Source: Siphlonurus alternatus
Taxonomy: Eukaryota; Arthropoda; Insecta; Ephemeroptera; Siphlonuridae
Assembly: GCA_949825025.1 (NCBI GenBank)
Contig: OX463778.1
Span: forward strand, 24,423,551-24,487,550
Length of the DNA: 64,000 nt
Direction of reading: 5' to 3'
This document shows positions 35,620 through 47,930 of the stretch, piece after piece. A program made the position numbers and the translations under genes. The notes under the pieces are model-generated. The model was not told the DNA's origin. It saw only the letters and a list, made by a program, of their open reading frames with translations, and did no database searches. Within the stretch, counting starts at the first letter, position 1, and the number at the start of each line of letters is the position of its first letter.

Positions 35620-36600
35620 GCACACGAGAAAGGAAGGAAAAATACCAAGTTACGGATGGTCAGGTTGCGTGTTAAAGAGACATTAATTAAGTTTTGCGGT
35701 TGAAATGAGCTCACAAAAGTCACTCAAACTTGTCTATATAGTACCAGTAACAAACCACATTCACAAAAAACATGCAAACTTCTTTTTTTTTCTAGTACTA
35801 TATATTTTTTTATATTAATTGTTAACTGTGATGATTTTTAAATTAATCAAAGAACTAATTATATTGAGTGTCTGAAATATAAAATGAACTTTTTGATTTT
35901 GTGAGTGTGTGTTTCAATGATAAAATAAATGTAACATTTTCTTGAAATTACTCATCGTGAGATCTGTGATTAATTAAACATTGTCGTTTGATAGAACATA
36001 AAATATAGTACTCTTTTCATCATTATGTAATTTATAAGCAATTAAAATATTAATCGAGAAGTATCTGGAAATTCTTCATACCTCTTGCATGTTTATTATA
36101 CGTATTTCATATTATTTCATTAATTACAGCACATGCTATCACACTGACTGTTGACGTTAGTGTATAATAAGGCGTTTTTAAGACCCTCTAATAAAGTAAA
36201 TACTTCAATTTTTTATGGAACTAAAGGTGGATTTACATGATGAGGTTCTGAAACGATACTTTGCGTACTTACTGTAAACCCTAATGGTAGCAATCTTTGT
36301 AAATGTTGCTATATAAATATTACAACCTTTTCACAAAGCAGCTAGAGAATATCAACAAAATAAGTGCGATAAAATTGCGTCAAAACTGTTACTTTCACAC
36401 ATGTAACTACACCTACATTCAGCTGTATTTCAGGCAAAGTACTGATTTTTTTTTATTCTATTTGCCTGTTTATTAAATTTGTTTATCAATAAATTGAAGT
36501 TTAAATAATGACATAGCTGCGAGTGTACACAAATAAATTAATCACACAATAATGAAGCATGTCTCTATCAGTTGTCACGGACTGACGAATAGTTCGTTCG
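35620..36600. other. AT-rich DNA, no gene seen
   Basis: No supported feature. Confidence 0.5.
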
Positions 36601-36611
36601 TATTTAATCAG

Positions 36612-36705
36612 CTGCACCGTGTAGTGGTTATAGAGCGTGCTCGATAGCACAGAAATGAAGATATAACGGTCAGATCAGAGTTACCTCGTTCAATATTATT
36701 CGTGC
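36612..36705 (+). repeat. Possible tRNA-derived SINE head
   Basis: GTGTAGTGGTTATAGAGCG (36619-36637) resembles a pol III A box region. The B box position (near GGTCAGATC) is degenerate. Confidence 0.35.
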
Positions 36706-36709
36706 GTGA

Positions 36710-37700
36710 AAGTTTTTGTTATGAATATTTTTTTTTTTTTAAATCTGAGAGCTCACTTAGTTGAAATTTACATACTGGACGAATGAATAAAACCTATATA
36801 TATATAATTGTATTCGCGAGCCATTAAAAAAACTAAAAAATTATTGAAGAAATTTTAACAAAAAATGATGTCATAATTTAATTTTAATAATAATTTGTGA
36901 CATTTACTTTCAAATATATATAGAAATAAGTAAAATTTGAATAATATATTTTACAATATATTATATATAATTATTATGTATTACTTTCAATTTATTGTTA
37001 AAATACGAATTACAGTTACCTATTCACTATAATATGTTAGCTGTAACAGAAGGCGGTTTTACTTTTGATAAGCGGTTTATACCGGGCGAGACTCGTACTC
37101 ATAATATCCATGTTTAATTTTATAGTAAATGTATTATATGAAATTTAATTGTTAATATTATATATTTGTTAAAAACAATAAAATTACTATTAAAACTATT
37201 ATACCTGTAACGCAATTAAATGGCGTGTTAATTATTGGCTAATTGATTATAATTTAATAATATGGATAATATAATTTACACTGTTGAATCACTACTAAAT
37301 TTTATAAATGTATTATAACAAATAGAGAAATACCAGAACTATTCTATGTTACATAATTTGTAAATCTCGATGATGCAATTTGAAGTACAAATTGCAATTA
37401 AAACACAATTTAAATCAGCTATATTATATTATCATCAGTTAAATAATCAGTATGCTATTTACATAGAATACGTGATTTCATTGTATTACGCTTTATGTAG
37501 GATAATAATATTATATGTACATCACTGCATGATGTACATTAATTCAAATTAAGTTAATTTCCTGTGTGTTTGTATTTCAAAACAAAGTGGTTATTACCTT
37601 ATTGTGTATTATACATAAGCCACTAATGTTTAATTATCAAATTGAGGCCAATTGTGTTGTACGAGGAAAATTCTCTAAATATTTAAAACATAACCACCAA
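36710..37700. other. AT-rich DNA, no gene seen
   Basis: Two short plus frames at 37370-37552 and 37566-37757 lack features. Confidence 0.45.
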
Positions 37701-37715
37701 AGTAAAGTTTTGATA

Positions 37716-38216
37716 AAAACCATTTTCATGTTTTCGTATCATGCACGTTTAAGGTAGATTTACATGAAACATTTTTTCAGAGTGATGTGAGATGGATATT
37801 GCGTTTCACAAGTGGCGGTTGTAAAGGAAAATCCACTTATGCGGGAGATGATTGAAGTTATTATCCTTTATATCAATTGCCAACCATCCTGACTAGGGTT
37901 TCCATGATTTTCTCAATCACAATTAGGCTAATACTGCGATGGATTTCTATGCCATGGTCACTCCGATTTGGAAAAGACCCACAAAAACCTAAGCATTGAT
38001 TGCTCAGTATATATGGTTCACGAAGAGCCGGGAAGTTAGCATGATACCGTCATTTCATAATTTGCTTGCAAAAATGGAGCTCACGTCAAGTGCGATACAG
38101 TCACATTGAAATTAGCAGCGCATGTAAATCTAGCTTGATGAAAATCAAAATATTAAATTATAAGCAAACGAGAAATGTTGCGCAGGAAAACCATTCTCAT
38201 GTTTTCGGATCATGCG
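37716..38216 (+). repeat. SINE body with a flanking direct repeat
   Basis: A 31-bp string at 37716-37746 containing CATTTTCATGTTTTCG is repeated with few changes at 38185-38216. Between them, at 37875-37975, lies a block with CCTGACTAGGGTTTCCATGA and TGCCATGGTCACTCCGATT that recurs as a diverged copy near 43350-43440. I read it as retroposon debris. Confidence 0.5.
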
Positions 38217-38268
38217 GTTACTTTATCTCCCGCGGGTGTTTGAGAGAATTTTCTATCCCTCAGTACTC

Positions 38269-38270
38269 TC

Positions 38271-38342
<72 letters not shown>
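38269..38342. repeat. (AG)n microsatellite
   Basis: AG run with one A interruption. Confidence 0.97.
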
Positions 38343-38343
<1 letters not shown>

Positions 38344-38344
38344 C

Positions 38345-39355
38345 TGGGAGAACGATTTTACGCATAAGTTCGGATGTCGCTCTTGAAACTTGAAGAGGCG
38401 CAATAATCTCTTCCTTTGTAACACAGTAAATGTATAAACTGAAAATTAAAATATATATATATATATAAGACATAGATAGAACTTTGTTATAATGTACAAA
38501 GGTGAAAATTATTTTTTTTAACGAAAAACTTACATTTTTAGAATAATTTTAAAGCCAGTTTTTTTAAAGAAAACACAAAAACAAACGCCTTCTAATAACT
38601 TAACGTTCACTAATATCATGGTAAAATTTTGAATTAATATTTGAATGCTATTTTTTTTTGTAATTAGAATTATTAAAAAATTTAAATCAAAGATAGTTAA
38701 AATTTTATTAATTAAAGTTTTTTAATTGTATGTTATATTATACCCTTAATTGTATGTTTCACTATATTTCGTCTGTTCTTTTTTAAAAAAATGTTAAAAA
38801 ATAGTTTTATTTACTTAAAGGCATAAAAACTTAATCTGTCCCCTAGAGAAACTCATAATCTTGACATTTCTGGGTTCAAAATTACTCCAGATCATTAGAT
38901 TAAAAAATTAACATTGTGTAAGGTACGTCAGTGTTGCCACCTACACAGGCCGCACTCAATTACCTTAAGAAAGAAAATATAACATTATTATTATATTACT
39001 ACTTGTTCAAAAATAATTTATGATGGAAACTTAAAAAAGTTATAATAAAATTATGTAAGCAAAAGTTTACATCCGAGGAACATTAAATCATCATTTATTT
39101 AAAATTAAAAACTTTTTGAACTATATATCTCTCTGATTTAAAATGTTATCAAAGTAATACTGCAGTCAAATTTATTTAAATATCTCCAGAAAGTAGCTGG
39201 AAGTGCAAGTTTTTAGTCAAATTATTGAATGCTAGATTTTTGAAACTTTATACCATATTCTAATGTTTCTCATGTCTTTAAAATTGTCGAAATTTTAAAT
39301 TAAAACATTATTTGCATTTGCAACAGCAATATCAAATTAATTTAACTATGAATTT
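38345..39355. other. AT-rich DNA, no gene seen
   Basis: No supported feature. Confidence 0.5.
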
Positions 39356-39509
<154 letters not shown>

Positions 39510-39704
39510 GGCATGAAAGGATTAGGTAGACCTAAAAAGGTTTGGTTGCATGTGATTGCAGAATGTTTGAAGAACAGAAGTGTTAAAAGTACACAGTGTA
39601 ATAGAGAGTGCAGAAGGCAAAAGAGTGTTATGAGTATTTCTGAAGCAAGTGGAGTATGCAAGAATCGAGTGCTTTGGAGGGCAATTTGTAGACGGCCGAG
39701 GTAA
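39510..39704 (+). pseudogene. 3' end of a LINE ORF2 (reverse transcriptase C-terminus)
   Basis: Open frame with [19 protein letters not shown] near its start and CKNRVLWRAICRRPR at its end. This is the GRPxxxW…NRxxWR…RP pattern at the C-terminus of non-LTR retrotransposon ORF2 proteins. A stop (39507-39509) and the AT microsatellite cut it off upstream, so the polymerase itself is absent. It ends at a TAA at 39702. The clade cannot be set from this fragment. Confidence 0.65.
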
Positions 39705-39714
39705 TAATGCTGCT

Positions 39715-40430
39715 GGCTTACCCCGTAAAGGGATATGTTATGTACGTATAAACATGTATATAATATATATTATAAGAAATAAAAAACTTTTTTTCTACCT
39801 AAGAAATAGACATATTTATAACTTTTAATCTTATTTATTTTTTTTTTTTTTTGTATGAGTATCGTCATATATAGTTTTTTGTCATCATCCCAAGAGCTCA
39901 CGGCAAAAATATTAAGTGCTGTTAGATCTATAAACTGCCAGCGTTTATGACGTGGTGCCACGACGTTATAACAATTTCTCGAAACGTCTTTCAAAGAAAC
40001 GCTTCTTCACTTTTCTTCTCTCAGTCGGCACACAACAACAAGACATAGAATAAGTCACATAAAATATATTTATATACACTTCATACAACAAACATGTCAT
40101 CTCAAGTTAGTTTGCTAGCCACGCCTCATATAACAGTAACACTGAAGCAAGACAAAAAAATAATAATAAGATCAAAAACTATTGCATTTATGCTGCAATT
40201 ACTTTTTATTTTAGCTTTATGTTTTTGTATATTCAACGTAATTTTGTGGTGATGATGAAAGGAAGTTATAATGAAAGCTAAAAAAAAAACTATATATTAT
40301 TTCTCTGACGTGCTTGCAATCATGCACACGCAATTTTGTAATGTGAACGATGCAAAACGATTCCTGGCAGTAACAGCTTGACTTTTAACTTATATAGGTT
40401 CCAACTCAGCTAGTACCAAATCCTAGTAAT
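39715..40430. other. AT-rich DNA, no gene seen
   Basis: No supported feature. Confidence 0.5.
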
Positions 40431-40439
40431 GTAGTTATG

Positions 40440-40604
40440 TGAGGGAATGGTGGGTCTCAGTCTAGCAAAGCCGGCAGTAATTAGTTGTGAGGTGCTGCCT
40501 CCTCGCCATTCCGGCTCACTCTCACTGTTGGCCGCGTGCCGAATCCTCGGAGCGACCTCTCTATAATAGCTGGACCGTAACTTTGGTCTACACTCAAAGC
40601 TAGC

Positions 40605-40611
<7 letters not shown>
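40440..40611. other. GC-rich island beside a (CT)n tract
   Basis: An isolated GC-rich block, perhaps a promoter or noncoding exon. Frames are open on the minus strand but without features. Confidence 0.25.

Positions 40612-40651
<40 letters not shown>
40612..40651. repeat. (CT)n microsatellite
   Basis: Pure CT run of about 40 bp. Confidence 0.97.
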
Positions 40652-40655
<4 letters not shown>

Positions 40656-40851
40656 TCTCATGAACATCAATACTAACCAAACTCAATAGTAATTTAATAT
40701 TACAATAATTATTATACTAACTAGAGCAGAATTAATAATTATTTCCTATATATAATAGATCTGCGTATTGAATTTTATGATCTAATTAAAGTATCAATTT
40801 AAATTATGGATATATTATTACTCTATATACGATATTAATTACTTACTGTTA

Positions 40852-41172
40852 CTATATATATGCTAAATAATGATCAGTGTTCATATCTCGTGTTTCTGAC
40901 GGTACACATAATATACAGAAAGAGCACATGCAGTGCCAATATGCTGGCTTGATTTCAAATGTTTTAAACTTTGTGAGCCATGAGAAAGTTGAACTGTTAA
41001 TTTGCACTCTCGGTATAGTTACACAGTGAATCCGGCACAATCCCATCTCTTTAATTATCTCTTTGTTGGCATCAAACTGTAATTTACAAAACCCTTTAAC
41101 GAAGTTATCTTGCGTATTTTCAATTTTCCACAGAGTGATTTTTTTTATATCCTTTGTTATGTAAATTGACAC
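40852..41172 (-). CDS. Uncharacterised 106-codon frame
   Basis: A minus-strand frame with fairly protein-like content (…FCKLQFDANKEIIKEMG…, …IPRVQINSSTFSWLTKF…) and several Cys in the C-terminal part. It is downstream, in the same orientation, of the exon candidates at 42.1-42.9 kb and could be a terminal exon or a relic. The upstream 20 codons are AT-rich and may be intron. No family recognised. Confidence 0.25.
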   Translation of the reverse strand: MSIYITKDIKKITLWKIENTQDNFVKGFCKLQFDANKEIIKEMGLCRIHCVTIPRVQINSSTFSWLTKFKTFEIKPAYWHCMCSFCILCVPSETRDMNTDHYLAYI

Positions 41173-41179
41173 TAGTATA

Positions 41180-42090
41180 ATTGTAAATAAATAATGTAAT
41201 TAATTATAAGCTTTTGAGGTCATGTTAATATGATACAGTTTTTTTCTAATAATTTTCATATTGTAAAGTAATTGTTCAAATTATAATTATAATAAATTAA
41301 ATAATATTTTAAATTAATGCAGAGTTGCAAATCATTTTATTAATATTGCTCAATATAAAATGCATAAATTTAATTAGCTTGAAACTTGATATGAAATGGT
41401 AATTTAAAACAACGGGATTCACAAGGGATATTACCAGGAAAATAAGTTGAAGTAACTATGATATTAGTTGGTTAGCTATCTCGCTATATAGCCATTGTTG
41501 TTAATAAGTTTAAATCAATGGTACTAACTTTGATTAACCATATAAAAATAGTGTTTTACAGCTTGATTATTAAAAAAAAAAAAAAAAAACATTTTAAGAA
41601 AGTTGCAAATTATAAAATTCATTAGAATTCTAAAAATATCTTGGAAATAAAACAATTAAAACTGATATTAGAAATTTCGTGGAAGAAGAGGATAATTTTT
41701 AAGAGAGCCTACAAAATAACTTACAATATTTTATTTTTAACTTCTCATTTTTCCAACTGAAAATTTCAATTTCAGAATGCAAGTATTTCGTCTCCATTTT
41801 GGGACAAGATGGAAAGCTATGTAATAAAAAAACTATTATGGACCAATATTTTAATCCTACATTGTTATACATGTCAAATTACAATTAATACATTACATAT
41901 TTAAGTGATCAATATAAAGTAATAATAACAAAAATAATTTGTGATAAATGGATTGAATAAAAGAATTTCTAAAGATATAAACTTTTGCAATATGAGATAA
42001 GCGACTTGTCACCTTTAGATTACTACTGTCATACTCACAGGTAAAAAAAAGTGATAAGTTACAACATGTTTTCATAAAATATTTTAAAAT
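41180..42090. other. AT-rich DNA, no gene seen
   Basis: Poly-A at about 41572-41590. No supported frame. Confidence 0.45.
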
Positions 42091-42099
42091 AGAACTCAC

Positions 42100-42174
42100 T
42101 CGGACTATTGTTGCAGGACTTGCGATTTCAGATAAGTTCACGTCCTCAGCCAGCAAGTCTAATTGCTCCTCCAC
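42100..42174 (-). CDS. Candidate coding exon B of an unrecognised gene
   Basis: 75 nt between a GCTGCAG acceptor and a CCGA/GTGAGT donor. The phase 0 frame reads VEEQLDLLAEDVNLSEIASP and then ATIVR, an acidic, helical-looking sequence. It joins in phase with the exon at 42798-42874. The open frame extends 16 codons upstream of the acceptor to a stop at 42223, so it could also be a first exon starting at the promoter-like block at 42247-42270. Gene identity unknown. Confidence 0.4.
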
Positions 42175-42246
42175 CTGCAGCGACTCTACTGACGTGCCCG
42201 AGGTTGCAAAGACGCACTCAGTTTATCCGGGACTAAATCATCTACT

Positions 42247-42270
42247 CCACGTGTGACGTCATTTCCGCCC
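42247..42270 (-). promoter_or_regulatory. Compact E-box/CRE/ETS/GC-box cluster
   Basis: CACGTG (42248-42253), TGACGTCA (42254-42261), an ETS-like CGGAAAT (42261-42267, minus strand) and GGGCGG (42265-42270, minus) are packed in 24 bp. Such a combination is typical of housekeeping promoters. It lies just upstream of exon candidate B on the minus strand. Confidence 0.35.
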
Positions 42271-42797
42271 GTCAAATTTAACAACGAAGCATTCATTAGC
42301 AAAGCGACGTAAATCTTTCATCTTATGTCAAAACTTCCTCCATATTGACACAAACTCTGATAAAATATAGACTTTTTACGCCTCATAAAATTTTAACTCT
42401 TTTTTGAATATACTATACTAAGCTTTCATGTTTGTAATATAGCTGCATTTTTTTTTTTTTAAAACTTCGAACATTACTTTAACATTTTTTTTAAAAAGGT
42501 TTTATGCTTTGTAAACAAATATTTTTCTTTTATATAATTTTTGCGTAGGTCAAAAATTGGATTACGAGTAATTAAATTACTATTCCTTATTACTCTTATT
42601 AGTCGTATTAGTCTTTTATGAAAAATAATTTCATTGTTATATATGTATACTAATAGCTGAGAGTGACCTCTCCTATATATAATTGAATTAATTGTAATAA
42701 TTTAATTTAGGTTTAAAAAAAGTGTCCGCCCAACCACCAAAGCATCAAAAAGAGTAGCGACTAATGGTTAAATAATGAGGTTAATTTATTCATTTAC

Positions 42798-42874
42798 CTG
42801 TGACCTCTGCAACTCTGCCGCTCGATGCTTTTCTCTGTTGGTGGTGGTGGCAAATATTGCGCTGCTAGTCTGAT
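42798..42874 (-). CDS. Candidate coding exon A of an unrecognised gene
   Basis: 77 nt with a strong acceptor (TGTTTGCTTTCAG) and donor (CACAG/GTAAAT). The frame entered after two bases reads QTSSAIFATTTNREKHRAAE and then LQRSQ, ending in phase 0, which fits exon B at 42100-42174. Together they would give about 50 residues with a charged, coiled-coil-like middle. A second frame is also open and superficially recalls the hAT dimerisation region (LAAQYLPPPPT), so the reading is not settled. Confidence 0.4.
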
Positions 42875-43289
42875 CTGAAAGCAAACATTTGAAATGCAAA
42901 ATTAGTTCACCATGCAGATCAATGATTTTCCATGAATATGTTATAGCATTTATATAATATATATAATCCAATGAATTCAAAGTATTTTAGCATTGAATAG
43001 TATTATTTGATAAAATTTGACTGTAAATAAACTATTAACTAATAAATTTATACATACTGAACATACACAATATTGAATACAATATTACACATACGTATTA
43101 TTAAATCGAGCCTACAGTACATGGCACAGTGTTTAATCTGTTAAAGTTGTAATCAGAAAAAAACTCTTCTTTCATTTCTGTTAAGGTCTATATTTAACTG
43201 GTAAACAAGTAAACAACAAAACTTCTTGAAATAGGAAGAAGTTTTTGAAACTAATTGATTTGCTGATGATTGCATGTGTGTTGAGGATT

Positions 43290-43445
43290 CGTTCAAATGT
43301 TGGTAGCTGAAAAACAGCCACTGGTGCCATCTGGGAGTTACTGACAGGGTCAATTGTATTGCTCCTCCTGACTGAGGTTTTCATGGTTCCCTCAGTCATA
43401 ACTAGGAATGCTTGGATAGCCAACTGCTTCATAGAAATTACCTGA
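43290..43445 (+). repeat. SINE body fragment
   Basis: CCTGACTGAGGTTTTCATGG followed by CAGTCATAACTAGG matches the block at 37880-37960 in the same orientation. The minus-strand 121-codon frame at 43181-43546 reads through it and is not a gene. Confidence 0.5.
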
Positions 43446-43589
43446 AGTCCATCAATTAACCCTAAATTGTGGATTTGACAGTACAGATAAATGCAACAAC
43501 AACAAAGTATGTAACCAGAGAAAAAAAAAAAATCATGACACGTCACTCACTTCAATTCTAAGAATCCTTTTTTTTTTTTTTTTTTTACT

Positions 43590-43930
43590 TGCAAGAGCAG
43601 CCAACGGCGACACTGCTTGTAAATCCTACTTTAGTTTTGATTGTGTTAAAGACAAAACCCTTGGAGGATGTAGACAATGAAAATGGACTGCTGAGACTTC
43701 GCGCTCGCTGTTGTTGTAAACCGCGCCGCTTTGTATAAAAAGGTGTCGGTGTTGCTAGTGTGTTTGTCCTTTTAGTTAGCGAGATGAGAGAGATTGCAGA
43801 CACAACAATAACGTCTGTTGCAGCACACACAAAGATACAGACGACATTATATGTGTGATCAATGGAGAAGCATCCACATGACACAACCTGTCATCATCTA
43901 TATCAGACTCGAGGGGATGGATCAAACACA
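43590..43930 (-). other. Exon-like block, unassigned
   Basis: Balanced-composition DNA with two overlapping minus-strand open frames, one ending …TSSVAVGCSCK with stop at 43585, the other starting …HPLESDIDDDRLCHVDASP. It lies upstream of exon candidates A and B in the same orientation. Neither frame is recognised. A TATAAAAAGG on the plus strand at about 43734 could instead mark a promoter. Confidence 0.22.
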
Positions 43931-43934
43931 GAAG

Positions 43935-44945
43935 TTATACTGCTGCTGGTACTGATGTAATAATACGTATCAACTCTGTATAATTAACCCTCTCTTCTCT
44001 TACTGTTTCATCTGTATTAACGCACTGTACGTATAGATAATGTTTCTCCTTTTGATTCACATTAATTTTGATCAAAGAAGTGTTTAATGTCAAATACATA
44101 TTATATATAGCTCAAGGATACTGTGGTTTTACACGTTGATATATCATGAATGTTATAAAACCGTACTCAATAGGTAATATCAAACAATGGAGGTGTGAGG
44201 ATTTTTTTTTTTTTAAATAATCTTGGTGCTCTTATATTACGTTTTATCTTTCCTACTTAAGCTGGCAAATTAATGTAAAAATCTTTTTCTCTTAGAACTG
44301 AAGTGCCAGCAAATTAAAATTGTTAATGTTTGAACTACCTTGAGGTGTATATTATATATACACGTGGAGGTTACAACAAAGCAAGTCAGCAGACACTTTG
44401 ATAAACCAAAGATCAATGTTTAAAGTACTTGTTGTGCTTCGTGTGTTTCTCTCAAGCATATTATTACCATAGGAGAAACATCAATGCTTTTTATTGATCC
44501 TGCTCCTATAATATGTGTTTACGTAGATAACAACAAATTGAAATTTTTATGGTTATTTCATACATTTTCTTTTTGTAAGGAAAAATATGTTAAATTATGA
44601 GCTTGCATGGGGAATCCAATCAGCCTACTTTATTTTAATACCTTTAAGAAAATCATGTTAGAGAGTTGCTTTGCATTAGATCATGTATAATATACATGGT
44701 ATATATAATATAAAGATGAAATTTCACAATATTTACTTTAAGAATTATTGTTATATACTGTCAAATAAATGTCCCAAGGTGTCATATTTTTAGCTTGTTT
44801 CCTTTTTCTGGCTTGTTTTCTTTTCCTTTTTATTTTGCTTTATGCTGTAATGAAATTTTATATACAAGATGATTTACGTGAAGTGAAATTTTTATTTCTA
44901 ATTTAATATGGATTATTTATTTTAAAACCATACTATTAGTAATAA
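43935..44945. other. AT-rich DNA, no gene seen
   Basis: No supported feature. Confidence 0.5.
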
Positions 44946-44946
44946 A

Positions 44947-44949
<3 letters not shown>

Positions 44950-45013
<64 letters not shown>
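44950..45013. repeat. (TC)n microsatellite
   Basis: Pure TC run of about 64 bp. Confidence 0.97.
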
Positions 45014-45014
<1 letters not shown>

Positions 45015-45157
45015 AGTCTCATAGAATCGAAAGCCTATAATGTTAAAGGCAAGTTATATAGATAAGAGTTCGAGCGCCCCACCTTGTCAAAAGTTTAATT
45101 CTTTGATAAATTTCTCTATAAACCGTGCAATATCTTAATTCCTTGAAAAGTGTTTAA

Positions 45158-45502
45158 AGGTATACAGGCCTCAAATTAAAAATTTGACAGTCACAGAGAG
45201 TTGCTTGAGTTGACAATCAACATTCGGATCATTTTTTACGTGCGCGATGCAGCTGCAGGAGCGGGGGCTGCAAAGTAAGGATGCAGATCCTTGATGACGT
45301 CAAAATGACGTCACAACGCACAACCATACATACGCCGCCATGTTTTTTGACGTCATTTTGACGTTATCAAGGACCTGCATCCTTACTTTGCAACCCCCGC
45401 TCATGCAGCTGCATCGCGCATGGAAAAATTATCCAAATGTTGATTGTCAACTCAAACAACTCTCTGTGACTAAGTTATTTTTAATTTGAGGCCTGTATGC
45501 CT
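45158..45502. mobile_element. Foldback MITE with TTAA target
   Basis: 345 bp, termini AGGTATACAGGCCTC and its near-complement, with TTAA at 45154-45157 and 45503-45506. TTAA use fits piggyBac- or Kolobok-type transposases. The arms carry three TGACGTCA palindromes plus one TGACGTTA, and a GCCGCCATGTT (YY1-type) in the centre. No coding frame. Confidence 0.85.
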
Positions 45503-45514
45503 TTAAGGTCATTA

Positions 45515-47930
45515 TGTTGGAGTAAGTAAATAAATATGATAAAATATATCAATAATTTACTCTTGCACAGCACCTTCCTTTTTATCTTTTGCAAACCCAC
45601 GGACCTTAAAACGTTCTTTCTTATGAAAAGAGTAAAAGAAAAAAATACAATTTACTGTTATTGAATAACGTTTTTCTTTTCACACGCCTTTGCTATGTTG
45701 CAAAACAAATTCAATTTTATTTCTATCAGGCTGTTTACAAGTGTGTCAAATATTAAATTTAATTCTAACTTGCAAAAAAAATGTTAAAAAGTGAAAAAAA
45801 TTACATTTTCCTAGAACAACAATAGTACATTTCCTTTCGAAATATAAAAGTTCTACAAAAAAGAAACATATATACATAAAAAGGTTAAAGGGATGTAAAA
45901 GTTCAGCAAAGGTCCGCCAATATTGTAAGCACATTTCCCGCGAGGCCGGTATCGATTGTGACTGTGTGTGAGACTTGGCTAATGATATACACCTCTACGT
46001 GTAAGCCCCCTCCCTCTAGGGAGTGCTAACACGACGCATCTCAACGCCAAGTAAAATTTCGTGTATAAAATCGTAGAGACCAACGTTAGCATCATATGAT
46101 TTCCTTAGACTAAAATCTACGAAGAATTCAGAAAGTATCAAAAAGTGTAATATTTTGTTTATACGTATAAAAATTGTAAACAAAACATCAAACGATAAGA
46201 CCGTGTATTTGCATATAAATACGTAACTACAAGACATTTACAAATTTCTTTGATAATCCGTTTGATTTAGTTGAGGATGTTAAATACCTCGAAATAAATT
46301 AGCCACGAAATTTGTTGGTATGACACTTTGTTATTAGCACGCAATGGTAATAAATCAACCATACGTTTTGTTTAAAAACAACGAGCCAGACTTTGATATA
46401 TATATTATACAGCAAACTAATTTTACTTTTGCAAGTTTGCAACTGTGCTATTTCGGTTCTTTTTAGAGTCTTCACTTTTTCAGTTGTAGCCAGAATAATA
46501 TTTAATATTTTGCATGGGTATTGGGAGATGGGGCCGTATCCACCCTTTTTAAATGTGTTTTGTCTAATACTGATGAGTACACCCCAAACGTTCTACCCAC
46601 TCTGATGGTTTATTTGGGGGCGTTGTCACGCATTCTGTGTAGTTAAACTCCTCGTTAAGAGCGCTCTTTTTACCTCCAACAAATTTAAATTTGAATATAT
46701 TTGTGTTTTTTGAACCAAGGACTAAGACAGGTGTAATATTATGACTGTCCTGAGGTGAAAATTAATTACTTAAATTAATTAATATATCCTATACCAACTC
46801 ATCTGAGTGTCTTAATGGGAAGTATACGCTTGAGGGTTATTAACTACGCCACATATCCTGAGGAAATTGAACAGCTAGGTATATTATGCTCCCCGAGCCA
46901 ACAAACTATATTTTAAAAGCTGTATATTCACTCGGTGTTAATAAATGGATGAATTTTAAACAGTAAGTTAAAATACTAAATATATGAAGTTTTAATTAAT
47001 ATAGCAAAAACTTAACAGAGCTTAATTAGTAAAGTACACAATCACAAAGTTTCAAAGTTGTAATACTTTTTGTGAATTGAACGTATAGCCAAAAGCGTGC
47101 CTGCTTGCTGATATATTAATTATACCTTTATTAGATAAATATAATAATACACTGAAGTAGGAGCTGTGCTTCTATTTATACGTAAAAATATAAACGTTAT
47201 TGTAAACCACCCAGCAGGGTAATGAACGAACGAATTAATTCCTTCCTAGCTGTTATAATCTGAAGGTTTATCTTCATGCAGTATGTGAAACCTCATTGTG
47301 CTCGTTCGTTTGAGTAATAGCAAGAGAACACACAAGGTTTTGACAGCTGGCAGAGATAAATGAGGACTTTTTGCATATCAATTAAATTAATGAGAACCAA
47401 TTAATTAATATTTATCATCTGTTTGTACCTTACGGGTGTTTTTCATTATAAATAAGCACACAAAAAGTAACTAAATATAGTAAATATCAATTTAATGTCA
47501 TGTACAATATTGAAAATAAAATATTACACATGTAAAAAATGTAGTATAATATATATATATATATATTTATAATATATTTATTTATGTATAATAATTATTA
47601 AATTTATGTAAACACCATTATATTTATTGCGTCTCTAAAATATACTCTAAATAATAAATTTAGAGCTCTGCTAGAAACTTTTAAAAATATATAATTTTAA
47701 GAAATTAAAACGTAGCCATGCAATTTTGTTTTTCTAATAAGAAATTTTCTGCAATATTTTGTTATCAAAACTGGTTCAATTCCTTATAAATAATTATTAT
47801 TCCAATTACATTGTCATAATTATGTTCTATGTATTATAATCATTAATATTAATATTAAATAAACAATAAGATGGTTCCTGCTCTTCCTCCCCCCTTCTCT
47901 CTCCCTATCTCCGTGTTCTAATTGTAAGTA
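45515..47930. other. AT-rich DNA, no gene seen
   Basis: The plus frame at 46393-46605 is hydrophobic but featureless. The patch at 45930-46050 is GC-richer without a supported frame. Confidence 0.4.

Noticed and set aside
43153..43546. 121-codon and 66-codon minus frames
   Set aside because: They read through SINE body sequence also found near 37880 and have AT-rich hydrophobic ends.
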